From positions 1-47,296 of the forward strand of contig UBKJ01000026.1 in NCBI GenBank assembly GCA_900465915.1: DNA of 47,296 nt, in the 5' to 3' direction. Shown in pieces: positions 1-7,964 of the stretch. Position 1 is the stretch's first letter. Every line of letters starts with the position of its first letter. A model generated the notes under the pieces. It ran no database searches. It had not been told where the DNA came from and was given only the letters and a program-made list of their open reading frames with translations. Origin of the DNA: Hyphomicrobiales bacterium. Its GTDB lineage: Bacteria > Pseudomonadota > Alphaproteobacteria > Rhizobiales > Rhizobiaceae. The position numbers and the translations under genes were made by a program.

Positions 1-12
1 GCTCGCGCCAGT

Positions 13-29
13 GACTTCGTAGAGAAGTC
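13..29. terminator. small hairpin at left edge
   Basis: A perfect 6-bp inverted repeat (GACTTC, loop GTAGA, GAAGTC) lies downstream of the leftward MFS gene and possibly downstream of a rightward gene outside the window. There is no T-run, so a terminator role is only a guess. The rest of positions 1-145 shows no gene that I can support. Confidence 0.25.
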
Positions 30-145
30 GTTTCCGTCAGGCAGGCGCTGTATGGACCAACCGTTTGCAGATTGCAACAGGGAATTTTCAAATTTCGTCA
101 TGGATATCAAGAGTTATGCACAGGCTCCTCGCGTGGCCTGAATCT

Positions 146-1540
146 TCAACGGCCGAGACGCGAGACGCTGATGATCGAGGCCGTCAGGGCCACGCCCGAG
201 GCGATGAAAAGGTTGGTCGGGGTTCCAGCCGGTCCCCATAGGTTGAGGAAGAAGGCCACCATCGCCGCGCCGATCGATTGACCCAGCAGGCGCGCCGTGC
301 CGAGCATGCCGCTGGCCGCGCCGCTGCGGGCGCGGGGCGTCGAGCCGATCATCATGCGGTTATTGGGGGCCTGGAATAGGCCGAAGCCGACGCCGCAGAG
401 CGCCATGCGCCAGCAGATGTCGGGAATCGTCGGATGCGCGGGCAGCATGCCCACCAGCGCCAGGCCGGCCGCGAAGAGGATGAGGCCGATCAGGCCAAGC
501 ACGGCGGGGGAGCGTTTGTCCGAGAGCTTGCCGGCGAGGGGGGCGACGAAGGCGAGCGCGATCGGCCAGGGCATGATCAGGAAGCCGACCTCGATCGGCC
601 GGAAGCCCATCACGGTCTGGAACAGGAAAGGCAGCGAGACGAAGGCCATCATCTGCGCCAGGAACGACAGGATAGAGGTGCAGATCGACAGCGTGAAGAT
701 CGGAATGCGCAGGAGGTCGAGCGGCAGGAGCGGGTCCGGCATGCGCAGCGAGCGCCGGGTCAGGAATACGCCCGCCACGACGCAGGCGCCCGCCTGAAGA
801 GCCACGCGCAGGCTGGAGCCCGCGCCGTCGCCGGCGCTGTCGATGGCCGTCACCAGGAGGCCCAGCGTCAGGGCGCTGAGGACCGCGCTGACGACGTCGA
901 AACGGCGCGCAGATTTTTCGTTGTCGGGCAGGCTTTTCAGCCCCAGCGCCACAGCGAGCACGCCGAGCGGGATGTTGACGGCGAACAGCCACGGCCAGCT
1001 CAGGTTCGACAGCATGACGCCGGCCAGCGTCGGGCCGACGGTGGAGGACAGCGCGACGAAGAAGGCGTTGAGGCCGATGGCCGCGCCGAATCGCGCCTGC
1101 GGCACCGTATAGCGGAGGAGGGCGGTGTTGACGCTCATCAGCCCGGCCGCGCCCAGGCCCTGGACGATGCGCGCCAGCGTCAGCATCTCCAGCGAGCGGG
1201 CGAAGACGCAGCCCACCGAGGCGGCCGTGAACAGCGCCACGCCGCAGAGATAGACGCGGCGATAGCCGCAGATTTCGCCCAGCGCCGCCAGCGGCAGCAG
1301 CGTCACCACGATGGCGAGCTGGTAGCCGTTGACGATCCAGATCGAGGCGGCCGGCCCGGCGTGGAAATCGGCGGCGATGGTGGGCAGCGCCACATTGGCG
1401 ATGGCGCCGTCCAGCACCGCCAGCATGAGGCCGACGGCCAGCGTGGTCCAGGCCCAATAAAGCCGCGGCGGCTGCAAGCCGTCCATCGGCCCTTCCGCCG
1501 GCGCGGGCGCGCCTTGTGTGATGTTCGTTTCGTGCTTCAT
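146..1540 (-). CDS. MFS exporter, DHA2 (EmrB/QacA-like, 14-TM) family
   Basis: Predicted inner-membrane proton-coupled exporter of drugs or toxic metabolites, 464 aa. The translation is almost wholly hydrophobic segments, as expected for the 14-helix DHA2 branch. The stretch LGEICGYRRVYLCG after the second helix matches MFS motif A in variant form, and ARIVQGLGAAGLMSV resembles the RxxQGxGAA element of this branch. The reading frame stays open about 100 codons upstream, but that part is Arg/Ala-rich and not membrane-like. I therefore start at the ATG at 1540 (MKHETNITQG), just before a short hydrophilic N-terminus and the first helix (WTTLAVGLMLAVLDGAIANV). No strong Shine-Dalgarno is seen there. 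It is divergent from the ECF operon. The substrate cannot be told from sequence; the family assignment is firm. Confidence 0.85.
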   Translation of the reverse strand: MKHETNITQGAPAPAEGPMDGLQPPRLYWAWTTLAVGLMLAVLDGAIANVALPTIAADFHAGPAASIWIVNGYQLAIVVTLLPLAALGEICGYRRVYLCGVALFTAASVGCVFARSLEMLTLARIVQGLGAAGLMSVNTALLRYTVPQARFGAAIGLNAFFVALSSTVGPTLAGVMLSNLSWPWLFAVNIPLGVLAVALGLKSLPDNEKSARRFDVVSAVLSALTLGLLVTAIDSAGDGAGSSLRVALQAGACVVAGVFLTRRSLRMPDPLLPLDLLRIPIFTLSICTSILSFLAQMMAFVSLPFLFQTVMGFRPIEVGFLIMPWPIALAFVAPLAGKLSDKRSPAVLGLIGLILFAAGLALVGMLPAHPTIPDICWRMALCGVGFGLFQAPNNRMMIGSTPRARSGAASGMLGTARLLGQSIGAAMVAFFLNLWGPAGTPTNLFIASGVALTASIISVSRLGR

Positions 1541-1959
1541 GTCTTGGACCGCTGCGGACGAGCCCCTTGCGCCTCGCTGAAAAGCGCCGCCGTCTCGCCG
1601 AATGGAAATACGCCGCGCCGGATGCGGCGGGGCTTGCAGATTGTTTAACTCAAAATCATCAGCGCCACATCTATTTTGCCGCGCCGTCGGGGCGAATAAC
1701 CGCGCGGATAACGTCATTGTGTGCGTTCCGACGCGAAACGGAAACCGCAAGAACGATCTCATGCGGAAAAAGCGTGCGATTCCTCCGCCGCCGGCGCGAC
1801 TCGCCTTGACATGAGCAGGTGCGAATGTTTCTGCATAGCGCAATCGAACGCCGGAACCGCCGACAGGCGGCGGAAGCCGGCGGCGTCGCGATTCCGCCCG
1901 TCACGGCGGGCCGAAAAGCGCTCGCGTCGAGCAAGCAAAAAACTTCAAGGGGAACTAGC
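1541..1959. other. 419-bp divergent intergenic region and ECF leader
   Basis: This gap separates the MFS gene from the ECF operon and should hold both promoters. The patch around 1640-1690 is AT-richer than its surroundings. The part nearest the ECF operon contains two consecutive small hairpins of the same form, CCGCC/GGCGG, at 1857-1870 and 1894-1909, about 50-100 nt before the start codon. I do not recognise a named riboswitch here. Short open frames across the gap look like chance. Confidence 0.5.
1806..1837 (+). promoter_or_regulatory. possible sigma70 promoter for the ECF operon
   Basis: A perfect TTGACA at 1806-1811 lies about 150 bp upstream of the S-component start. Near the expected -10 spacing the sequence is only weakly matching (TTCTGCATAG). 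It is the best promoter-like match in the gap, but the -10 is poor, so this is tentative. Confidence 0.3.
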
Positions 1960-2529
1960 ATGTCCAACACCACCATCCATAGCGACGGAAACACGCTGTT
2001 TCCGATCGTGCTCTCCATCGTCGCGGCCGCCGCCACCGGCGTGCTCTGGGCCTACGCCAATCCGATCCAGCTCGTGCCGGGCGTCATCCAGTGGCGCATC
2101 TTCGCCTTCCTGCCGCCGCTGGTCGGCATCCTGCTCGGGCGCAAGAGCGGCTTCATCTGCGGCTATCTCGGCACCGTCATCTGGTCGCTCCTGGCCGGCA
2201 CCTTCATCCCGGCCCATTCGCTGATCGTCGACGGCGTCATGGTCGGCCTGACCGGCTTCGTGCTCGGCTCGCTCTTCGATCCCAAGACCACCAGCTTCGA
2301 GCCGGCCACGCTGGTCAAGATCGCCGTGGCCTGCCTGGTGGTCGGCCTGGTGATGGTCGTGGCGGTTTCGGCCAGCCTCGCCTATCTCGGCATTTTCCCG
2401 TTCTGGTGGGCGGTGATGTATCTCGGCCTGTCGGACATCGTGCCGATGGTCATCGGCACGCCGCTTCTGGTCGTTCCGGCGCTGAAGATCCTGAAGGGCG
2501 CGCATCCTTCCGGCTTCACCCGCTTCTGA
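1960..2529 (+). CDS. ECF transporter substrate-binding S component
   Basis: Small integral membrane protein, 189 aa, with about five to six hydrophobic helices. Examples are FPIVLSIVAAAATGVLWAYA near residues 13-32, FAFLPPLVGILLG near 50-62, and LVVGLVMVVAVSASLAYLGI in the C-terminal half. Its place directly before an energy-coupling ATPase and an EcfT-like protein identifies it as the S component of a group I ECF importer. The ATG at 1960 is preceded by an AAGGGGA ribosome site at 1947-1953; the frame runs open further upstream but that part is not membrane-like. It does not look like BioY, ThiT or RibU to my eye, so the ligand is not given by the family. The phosphoribosyltransferase three genes downstream suggests a nucleobase-like substrate (inference). 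Confidence 0.75.
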   Translation: MSNTTIHSDGNTLFPIVLSIVAAAATGVLWAYANPIQLVPGVIQWRIFAFLPPLVGILLGRKSGFICGYLGTVIWSLLAGTFIPAHSLIVDGVMVGLTGFVLGSLFDPKTTSFEPATLVKIAVACLVVGLVMVVAVSASLAYLGIFPFWWAVMYLGLSDIVPMVIGTPLLVVPALKILKGAHPSGFTRF

Positions 2530-2545
2530 TCGCGGAAACGGACCC

Positions 2546-4081
2546 GTGCTCGAACTGCAAAACGTCACCGTCGGCTTCGGCGAAACCGCCACGGCGGTCG
2601 CCGAGGCCAGCCTCGACATCCGCGAGGGCGAACGGCTTTTGATCTGCGGCGCGGGCGGCAGCGGCAAGACAACGCTGCTCAACGCCGCCGCCGGCGTGGT
2701 GCCGCGCCTCGTTTCGCCGCAGCGCTTCGCCGGCACGGTGACGCTCGACGGGGCGCCGGTCGGCTCCATGGCCAAGGACGATCTCTTCGCCAAGGTCGGC
2801 GTGGTGTCGCAGAACGTCGAGGACCAGCTCTGGGACCTCGGCGTCGAGGACCTGGTCGCCTTTCCGCTGGAGAATCGCGGCCTCGACCGCGCCATGGTGC
2901 GGGCGCGGATCGACGCGCTCCTGACCGAGCTGGAGCTGGACGCCCTGCGCGGCCGGCGCGTGCTGACGCTTTCGGGCGGCGAGCGGCGCATGGTGGCGAT
3001 GGCGGCGGCGCTGGCCGCCGAGCCGAAGCTGCTCATCCTCGACGAGCCGACCACGGGGCTCGACCCCGCCGCGCGCCAGCGCCTGGCCCGCGCGCTGCAA
3101 AAGCTCGGCGCCGATATTTCCGCCCTTCTCATCGCCGAGCAGGACCCGGCCTCCCTGCAGGCGGTGGTCACCGATGTCGGCCTGATGAAGGAGGGCCGAC
3201 TGGCCCCCGTCACGCCGCTTGGCGCGGTTATCGCCGACGTCGCGCCGTGGGAGGAGGCCGGCGTGCTGCCGCCCTTCGCGCCGCCGCGCCGGCTCACGCG
3301 GTCCACGCCCGACGCGACGCTGGTTTCGGCCACGGCCATCAGGACGAAGCTGCAGCGCCGCAACGGCCAGCCGGTGCTGGAGAATGTCAGCTTCGAGATC
3401 CGCGCCGGCGAGGTGGTGGGGCTGATCGGCAAGAACGGCGCCGGCAAGACCACGCTGTTCCAGTCCATCCTGGGGCTGCAGAAGATCGCCGCCGGCGCCA
3501 TCGTCATCGGCGGCGAGAAGGCGGACGGCTGGACGGCGGCGCGGCGCGCCCGCTCCATCGCCTATCTGCCGCAGAACATGCGCCGCATCCTCTTCAACAT
3601 GACTGTGCTGGAGGAGGTGGTCTTCGCCATCACCGCCGCGACGCGGGCTCCCAGGGACGCGGCCGTCACGGCGCGGGCCGAGGCGGCGCTGGCCCGCTAC
3701 GGGCTCGGCGGCCAGGGCGAGACCAATCCCTTCGCGCTGTCGGCGCGCCAGCAGGCGCTGCTGGGCCTGGCCTGCGCGGAAGCCGCCGGCGCGTCCGTCG
3801 CCATCCTCGACGAGCCGCTCCTGGCGCGCGACCTCAACGGCCGCCGCATGCTGGAGCAGTTCCTGGAGACGGCGCTGGCGGAAGGCCGCGCGGCCATGCT
3901 GATCTCGCACGACCTAGAGTTGGTGGACGACGTGGCCTCGCGCGTCATCGTGCTCGATCGCGGCCATGTCACCTTCGACGGCGACGTGGACGCGGCCTGG
4001 GACAGCGAGGCCTATCGCGCGCTTAACTGGCCGAAGCCGCGCCAGTTCGCCATCGCCGAAACGGCCGGAGACGCGGCATGA
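2546..4081 (+). CDS. ECF transporter ATPase, fused double nucleotide-binding domain
   Basis: A 511-aa protein carrying both energy-coupling ATPases (A and A') in one chain. The first domain has Walker A GAGGSGKTT near residues 35-43, signature LSGGE at 142-146 and Walker B LLILDEP near 162-168. The second has Walker A GKNGAGKTT at 295-303 and Walker B VAILDEP near 417-423, but its signature reads LSARQ at 398-402 instead of LSGGQ. The start is a GTG at 2546, 16 bp after the S gene. The stop overlaps the T-component start in an ATGA. It should couple ATP hydrolysis to the S/T membrane module. Fusion of the two ATPases is common in this family; the degenerate second signature suggests functional asymmetry between the sites (inference). 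Confidence 0.88.
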   Translation: MLELQNVTVGFGETATAVAEASLDIREGERLLICGAGGSGKTTLLNAAAGVVPRLVSPQRFAGTVTLDGAPVGSMAKDDLFAKVGVVSQNVEDQLWDLGVEDLVAFPLENRGLDRAMVRARIDALLTELELDALRGRRVLTLSGGERRMVAMAAALAAEPKLLILDEPTTGLDPAARQRLARALQKLGADISALLIAEQDPASLQAVVTDVGLMKEGRLAPVTPLGAVIADVAPWEEAGVLPPFAPPRRLTRSTPDATLVSATAIRTKLQRRNGQPVLENVSFEIRAGEVVGLIGKNGAGKTTLFQSILGLQKIAAGAIVIGGEKADGWTAARRARSIAYLPQNMRRILFNMTVLEEVVFAITAATRAPRDAAVTARAEAALARYGLGGQGETNPFALSARQQALLGLACAEAAGASVAILDEPLLARDLNGRRMLEQFLETALAEGRAAMLISHDLELVDDVASRVIVLDRGHVTFDGDVDAAWDSEAYRALNWPKPRQFAIAETAGDAA

Positions 4082-4752
4082 AACTGGCCTACGACCTCAA
4101 TTTCTTCGTCAAGCTGGCGGCGGCTTTCGTGGTGATGCTGGCGGCCTGGTTCGCGCCGGGCTGGCGTTACGGCGTTCCGCTCGCGCTCGCCACGGTGGGC
4201 TTCCTGGCGCTGGTCAGGGTTCCGGGCCTGCGCGCCTATCTCAAGGGCGCGATGCTGCTGACGCTTCTGGTGATGGCGAGCTGGATTCTCAATCTTCTCC
4301 TGCAGGGCATGGGCTTCCTCGACACGCTGCCGGTGGCGGCCGGCATGGCGGCGCGGCTGGTGACGACCACGGCCGCCTTCTATTTCGTCATGGAGACGAG
4401 CACGCCCGGCTCCATCCTGGCGGCGGCCAGCGCGGCGCGCCTGCCGCCCATCGCCACGCTGGTCCTGTCCTTGACCTTCGGCGTCATCCCCATGCTGCGC
4501 GAGGATTTCGAGCGCATCGCCGACGCGCAGCGCGCCCGCGGCATGGAGATCGACGACGTCTCCTTCCCCATGCGTCTGCGTTTCGCGCTGGCGCGCGGCG
4601 TGCCGCTGCTGGTGCAGGCGATCCGCATGGCGCACGCCATTTCGCTCTCCCTTTCCATCTATGGTTTCGATATGAAGCGCAAGCGCACCACCTGGCGCAA
4701 TGTCGGCCTGCTGGTCGAATCGAGACTGAACCCGAAGGACGGCCTGCAATGA
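4078..4752 (+). CDS. ECF transporter transmembrane T component (EcfT-like)
   Basis: The 224-aa protein has about five to six hydrophobic segments and a long cytoplasmic stretch. In that stretch two Ala-Arg-Gly motifs can be read (in DAQRARGMEI and in FALARGVPLL), the hallmark coupling motifs of EcfT proteins that dock onto the two ATPases. It starts with an ATGA overlap with the ATPase and ends with an ATGA overlap with the phosphoribosyltransferase, so the genes are translationally coupled. The family is well supported; the transported compound is not determined by this subunit. Confidence 0.87.
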   Translation: MKLAYDLNFFVKLAAAFVVMLAAWFAPGWRYGVPLALATVGFLALVRVPGLRAYLKGAMLLTLLVMASWILNLLLQGMGFLDTLPVAAGMAARLVTTTAAFYFVMETSTPGSILAAASAARLPPIATLVLSLTFGVIPMLREDFERIADAQRARGMEIDDVSFPMRLRFALARGVPLLVQAIRMAHAISLSLSIYGFDMKRKRTTWRNVGLLVESRLNPKDGLQ

Positions 4753-5402
4753 CTGAGAACAGCGTGGAGATTTCCGGGGCCGAACTTTCCGGAGACGGCC
4801 AGGTCTGGACCGTCGACGTGGCGGGACGCAAGGTCGACCTGCCCATCGTGCCGATCAATCCGAATTTCGCCATCTCGCTGATGATGGTCATCGACCTGGG
4901 CGTACGCTTCGGCGAGCATGCCGGCCGCGCGCTCGCCGAAAAGCTCGCGCCGCTCAAGCCCGACGTGATCGTCGGCGCCGCGACGCTCGGCATTCCCGTC
5001 GCCATCGAGGTCAGCCGCGCGCTCGGGCTCGACGATTACGTGATCCTGCAGAAATCGCCAAAAATCCATCTCGGCGACGCGCTGGTGCAGACCATTTCCT
5101 CCATCACCTCCAAGGGCGAGCAGCGCCTGCTTCTCGACCGCAAGGCGATCCCGCTTTTGAAGGGCAAGCGGGTGGTGGTGGTCGACGACGTGGTGGCGTC
5201 CGGCTCCAGCCTCAAGGGCTCCATCGACCTCGCCCGCAAGGCGGGCGGCGACGTGGTGGGCGTCGGCGTCATCCTGACCGAGGCGAAGGACTGGCGCGAA
5301 AAGCTGGGCGACGACGTGCGCCTGCTGCGCAGCCTCGCGCATATTCCGCAATTCGACCGGCGGGACGGCGTATGGACGCCGATTCCCGAGAGCTTTCTCT
5401 GA
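4749..5402 (+). CDS. phosphoribosyltransferase (adenine PRT-like, type I fold)
   Basis: A 217-aa soluble protein containing the PRPP-binding signature in the form VVVVDDVVASGSS, the equivalent of the VVDDxxxTGGT loop of type I phosphoribosyltransferases. An upstream segment IVGAATLGIPVAIEVSRALG is arranged as in adenine/xanthine PRTs. The expected reaction is base + PRPP to nucleoside 5'-monophosphate + PPi. It is the last gene of the ECF unit and overlaps the T-component stop by ATGA, which strongly suggests that the imported compound, or a product of it, is a purine-like base trapped as its nucleotide. Specificity is unproved: PRTs of this shape also act on xanthine or serve as regulators. 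Confidence 0.8.
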   Translation: MTENSVEISGAELSGDGQVWTVDVAGRKVDLPIVPINPNFAISLMMVIDLGVRFGEHAGRALAEKLAPLKPDVIVGAATLGIPVAIEVSRALGLDDYVILQKSPKIHLGDALVQTISSITSKGEQRLLLDRKAIPLLKGKRVVVVDDVVASGSSLKGSIDLARKAGGDVVGVGVILTEAKDWREKLGDDVRLLRSLAHIPQFDRRDGVWTPIPESFL

Positions 5403-5456
5403 CGCGAGCCTTGCGGTCGGCGGAGGCTCGGTCTGTCCAGGAGGGGGACCGCAGCA

Positions 5457-6935
5457 ATGGGTGAAGCGCTGAAAGCCGTTCTCGCGGCCGCGATCGTGCT
5501 GGCCTCGGTCGCCGGGGCCGCGGCCAAGGACGTGCTGGTGGTGGGCGAGGTGCTGGAGCCGCCGGGGCTGGACCCGACCGCCAACGCCGCCGCCGGCATC
5601 CGGCAGGTGACCTACGCCAATCTCTACGAGGGCCTGGTGCGCATCGCCGAGGACGGCTCGGTCAAGCCGCTCCTGGCCGAAAGCTGGACCGTCTCCGACG
5701 ACCGGCTCACCTATAGCTTCAAGCTGCGGCAGGGGGTAAAATTCCACGACGGCGAGCCCTTCGACTGCCCGGTGGTGAAATTCTCCTACGAGCGCGCCGT
5801 GGCGCCCGATTCCGCCAATGCGCAGAAGGGCCTGTTCGAGCCCATCGCCCGCACCGAATGCCCCGATCCCACCACCGCCGTGGTGACGCTGAAGCGGCCG
5901 ACCTCGAATTTCCTCTTCGACATGGGCTGGGGCGACGCGGTGATGATCGCGCCCAAATCCGCCGCCGGCAACCGGACGAGGCCCGTCGGCACCGGCCCGT
6001 TCCGCTTCAAGCGCTGGGTGCAGGGCGACCGGGTCGAGCTGGAGCGCAACCCCGACTATTGGGGCGAGCCGGCGAAGCTTGCCGGCGTCACCTTCCGCTT
6101 CGTCAGCGATCCGTCGGCGGCGGCCGCCGCCATCCTCGCCGGCGATATCGACGTGTTTCCAATGTTTCCCGCGCCGGAGCTGATCAATCGCTTCAAGAGC
6201 GACGAGAACCTGCATGTCGAGGTCGGCAGCACCGCCGGCAAGGTGATCCTGGCGCTCAACAATGCGCGCAAGCCGTTCGACGACGTGCGGGTGCGCCGCG
6301 CGCTCGCCTACGCCATCGACCGCAAGGCGCTGATCGAGGGCGTCTCCTCGGGCTACGGAACGCCCATCGGCTCGCATTACGCGCCGGTCGATCCGGGCTA
6401 TGTCGACCTGTCCGGGACCTATCCCTACGACCCGGCCAGGGCGAAGGCGCTGCTGGCCGAGGCCGGCGTTCCGGCGGGGACGCGGTTCGCGATCATGCTG
6501 CCGCCGCCCGTCTATGCGCGGCGCGGCGGCGAGATCATAGCGGCCATGCTGGCCGAGGTTGGCGTCCAGGCCGATCTGGTCCCGATCGAATTCGCGCCCT
6601 GGCTCGACCGGGTCTTCGCGCGCTCGGATTACGACGCCACCATCATCGCCCATACCGAGGCGCGCGATCTCGATATCTACGCCCGCGACAGCTATTATTT
6701 CCATTACGACAGCCCCGGCTACAAGGCGCTCTACAAGGCCTACGCCCAGGCCGGCGACGAGCGCGAGCAGCAGGCGCTGTCGGAGAAATTGCAGCGCAAG
6801 CTGGCCGAGGACGAGCCGAACGTGTTTCTCTTCGCCCTGCCCAAGATCGGCGTGTGGAACCGGCATGTGAAGGGCGTCTGGGCCGATATGCCGATCCCCG
6901 CCGACGACATGACGCAGGCGCGCTGGGAAGATTGA
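5457..6935 (+). CDS. ABC importer substrate-binding protein, family 5 (peptide/nickel type)
   Basis: Periplasmic binding protein, 492 aa, with an N-terminal signal peptide (LKAVLAAAIVLASVAGAAA) cleaved near residue 23. Family-5 hallmarks are visible. They are the early YEGLVRIAEDGSVKPLLAESW segment, the GVKFHDGEPF motif, the VGTGPFRFKRW motif and a late VRRALAYAIDRKALIEG block. It starts at the ATG at 5457 behind AGGAGGGG at 5439-5446. It is the first gene of a full importer operon and lies only 54 bp after the phosphoribosyltransferase, so read-through from the ECF unit is possible. Ligands in this family include di- and oligopeptides, nickel, opines and sugars; none can be assigned here. 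Confidence 0.88.
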   Translation: MGEALKAVLAAAIVLASVAGAAAKDVLVVGEVLEPPGLDPTANAAAGIRQVTYANLYEGLVRIAEDGSVKPLLAESWTVSDDRLTYSFKLRQGVKFHDGEPFDCPVVKFSYERAVAPDSANAQKGLFEPIARTECPDPTTAVVTLKRPTSNFLFDMGWGDAVMIAPKSAAGNRTRPVGTGPFRFKRWVQGDRVELERNPDYWGEPAKLAGVTFRFVSDPSAAAAAILAGDIDVFPMFPAPELINRFKSDENLHVEVGSTAGKVILALNNARKPFDDVRVRRALAYAIDRKALIEGVSSGYGTPIGSHYAPVDPGYVDLSGTYPYDPARAKALLAEAGVPAGTRFAIMLPPPVYARRGGEIIAAMLAEVGVQADLVPIEFAPWLDRVFARSDYDATIIAHTEARDLDIYARDSYYFHYDSPGYKALYKAYAQAGDEREQQALSEKLQRKLAEDEPNVFLFALPKIGVWNRHVKGVWADMPIPADDMTQARWED

Positions 6936-6992
6936 GGCGCGAAAAGCGCAGCTTGAACAAAGGGATGGAGCGGTCGGCTGAGAAGCCGCTCC

Positions 6993-7964
6993 ATGGCGGA
7001 GGGAGGAGCCTTGCTGGTCTATGTTTCCGGGCGGGTGGTTTCGCTGCTCCTGACCACGCTTGCGGCCTCCGTCGTCGTGTTCCTGCTGATGCAGGCGCTG
7101 CCGGGCGATCCGGCGGCGGTGATGCTGGGCGTCAACGCGCAGCCCGACACGCTCGCCGCGCTGCACCAGAAGCTGGGCCTCGACCTGCCTTTGTGGCGGC
7201 GCTATCTCGACTGGGCGGGCGGGTTCCTCAGCGGCGATTTCGGCGTGAGCTACACCTATGCGACGCCGATCTCCGAACTGCTCGGCCCGCGCGTCATGGT
7301 CACGCTGCCTCTGGCGCTGCTCTCCATGGCGCTGTCGGTCGTGGTGGCCATCCCCGTCGGCGTCTATGCGGCGGCGCGGCGCGGGCGGGCGGCGGACGTC
7401 GTCTCCATGGGCGTGGCGCAACTGGGCGTGGCGATCCCGAATTTCTGGCTCGGCCTGCTGCTCATTCTTCTTTTCGCGCTGAAGCTGGGCTGGTTTCCGG
7501 CCTCCGGCTTCGCCGGCTGGGACGCCGGCTTCTGGCGCGGCCTGCGCTCGCTGACGCTGCCGGCCTTGGCGCTGGCCCTGCCGCTCGCCGCCATCCTCGC
7601 CCGCATCACCCGCTCGGCGGTGATCGAGACGCTGGGCGAGGATTTCGTCCGCACCGCCCGCGCCAAGGGCTTTTCGCGCAGCGCGGCCCTGTGGCGGCAC
7701 GCGGTTCCGAACGCGCTGATCCCGGTCGTCACCATCGTCGGACTGCAATTCTCGTTCCTGCTGGCGGGGACGGTCATCGTCGAGAACGTCTTCAACCTGC
7801 CCGGCGTCGGGCGGCTTCTGTTCCAGGCCGTGGCGCAGCGCGACCTCGTCACCGTGCAGTCGCTGGCGACGCTGCTCGCCGCCGCCGTCATCGCCGTCAA
7901 TTTTCTGGTCGACCTCGCCTATGGCTTCATCGACCCGCGCCTTTCCGCCGGGGCTGGGCGATGA
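6993..7964 (+). CDS. ABC importer permease, DppB/OppB type
   Basis: A 323-aa inner-membrane permease with the N-terminal LLMQALPGDPAAVMLG motif typical of DppB proteins. The inner-membrane-component (EAA) loop reads VRTARAKGFSRSAALWRHAVPNAL. The ATG at 6993 gives the longest product. An in-frame TTG at 7011 sits about 8 nt after GGAGG (6998-7002) and may be the true start, shortening the protein by six residues. The stop overlaps the next permease start in an ATGA at 7961-7964. Confidence 0.88.
   Translation: MAEGGALLVYVSGRVVSLLLTTLAASVVVFLLMQALPGDPAAVMLGVNAQPDTLAALHQKLGLDLPLWRRYLDWAGGFLSGDFGVSYTYATPISELLGPRVMVTLPLALLSMALSVVVAIPVGVYAAARRGRAADVVSMGVAQLGVAIPNFWLGLLLILLFALKLGWFPASGFAGWDAGFWRGLRSLTLPALALALPLAAILARITRSAVIETLGEDFVRTARAKGFSRSAALWRHAVPNALIPVVTIVGLQFSFLLAGTVIVENVFNLPGVGRLLFQAVAQRDLVTVQSLATLLAAAVIAVNFLVDLAYGFIDPRLSAGAGR

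Noticed and set aside
4659..7748. A 1029-codon open frame on the - strand opposite the PRT and ABC genes
   Set aside because: Arg/His/Gln-rich low-complexity translation with no family motifs; the + strand carries well-formed coupled genes.
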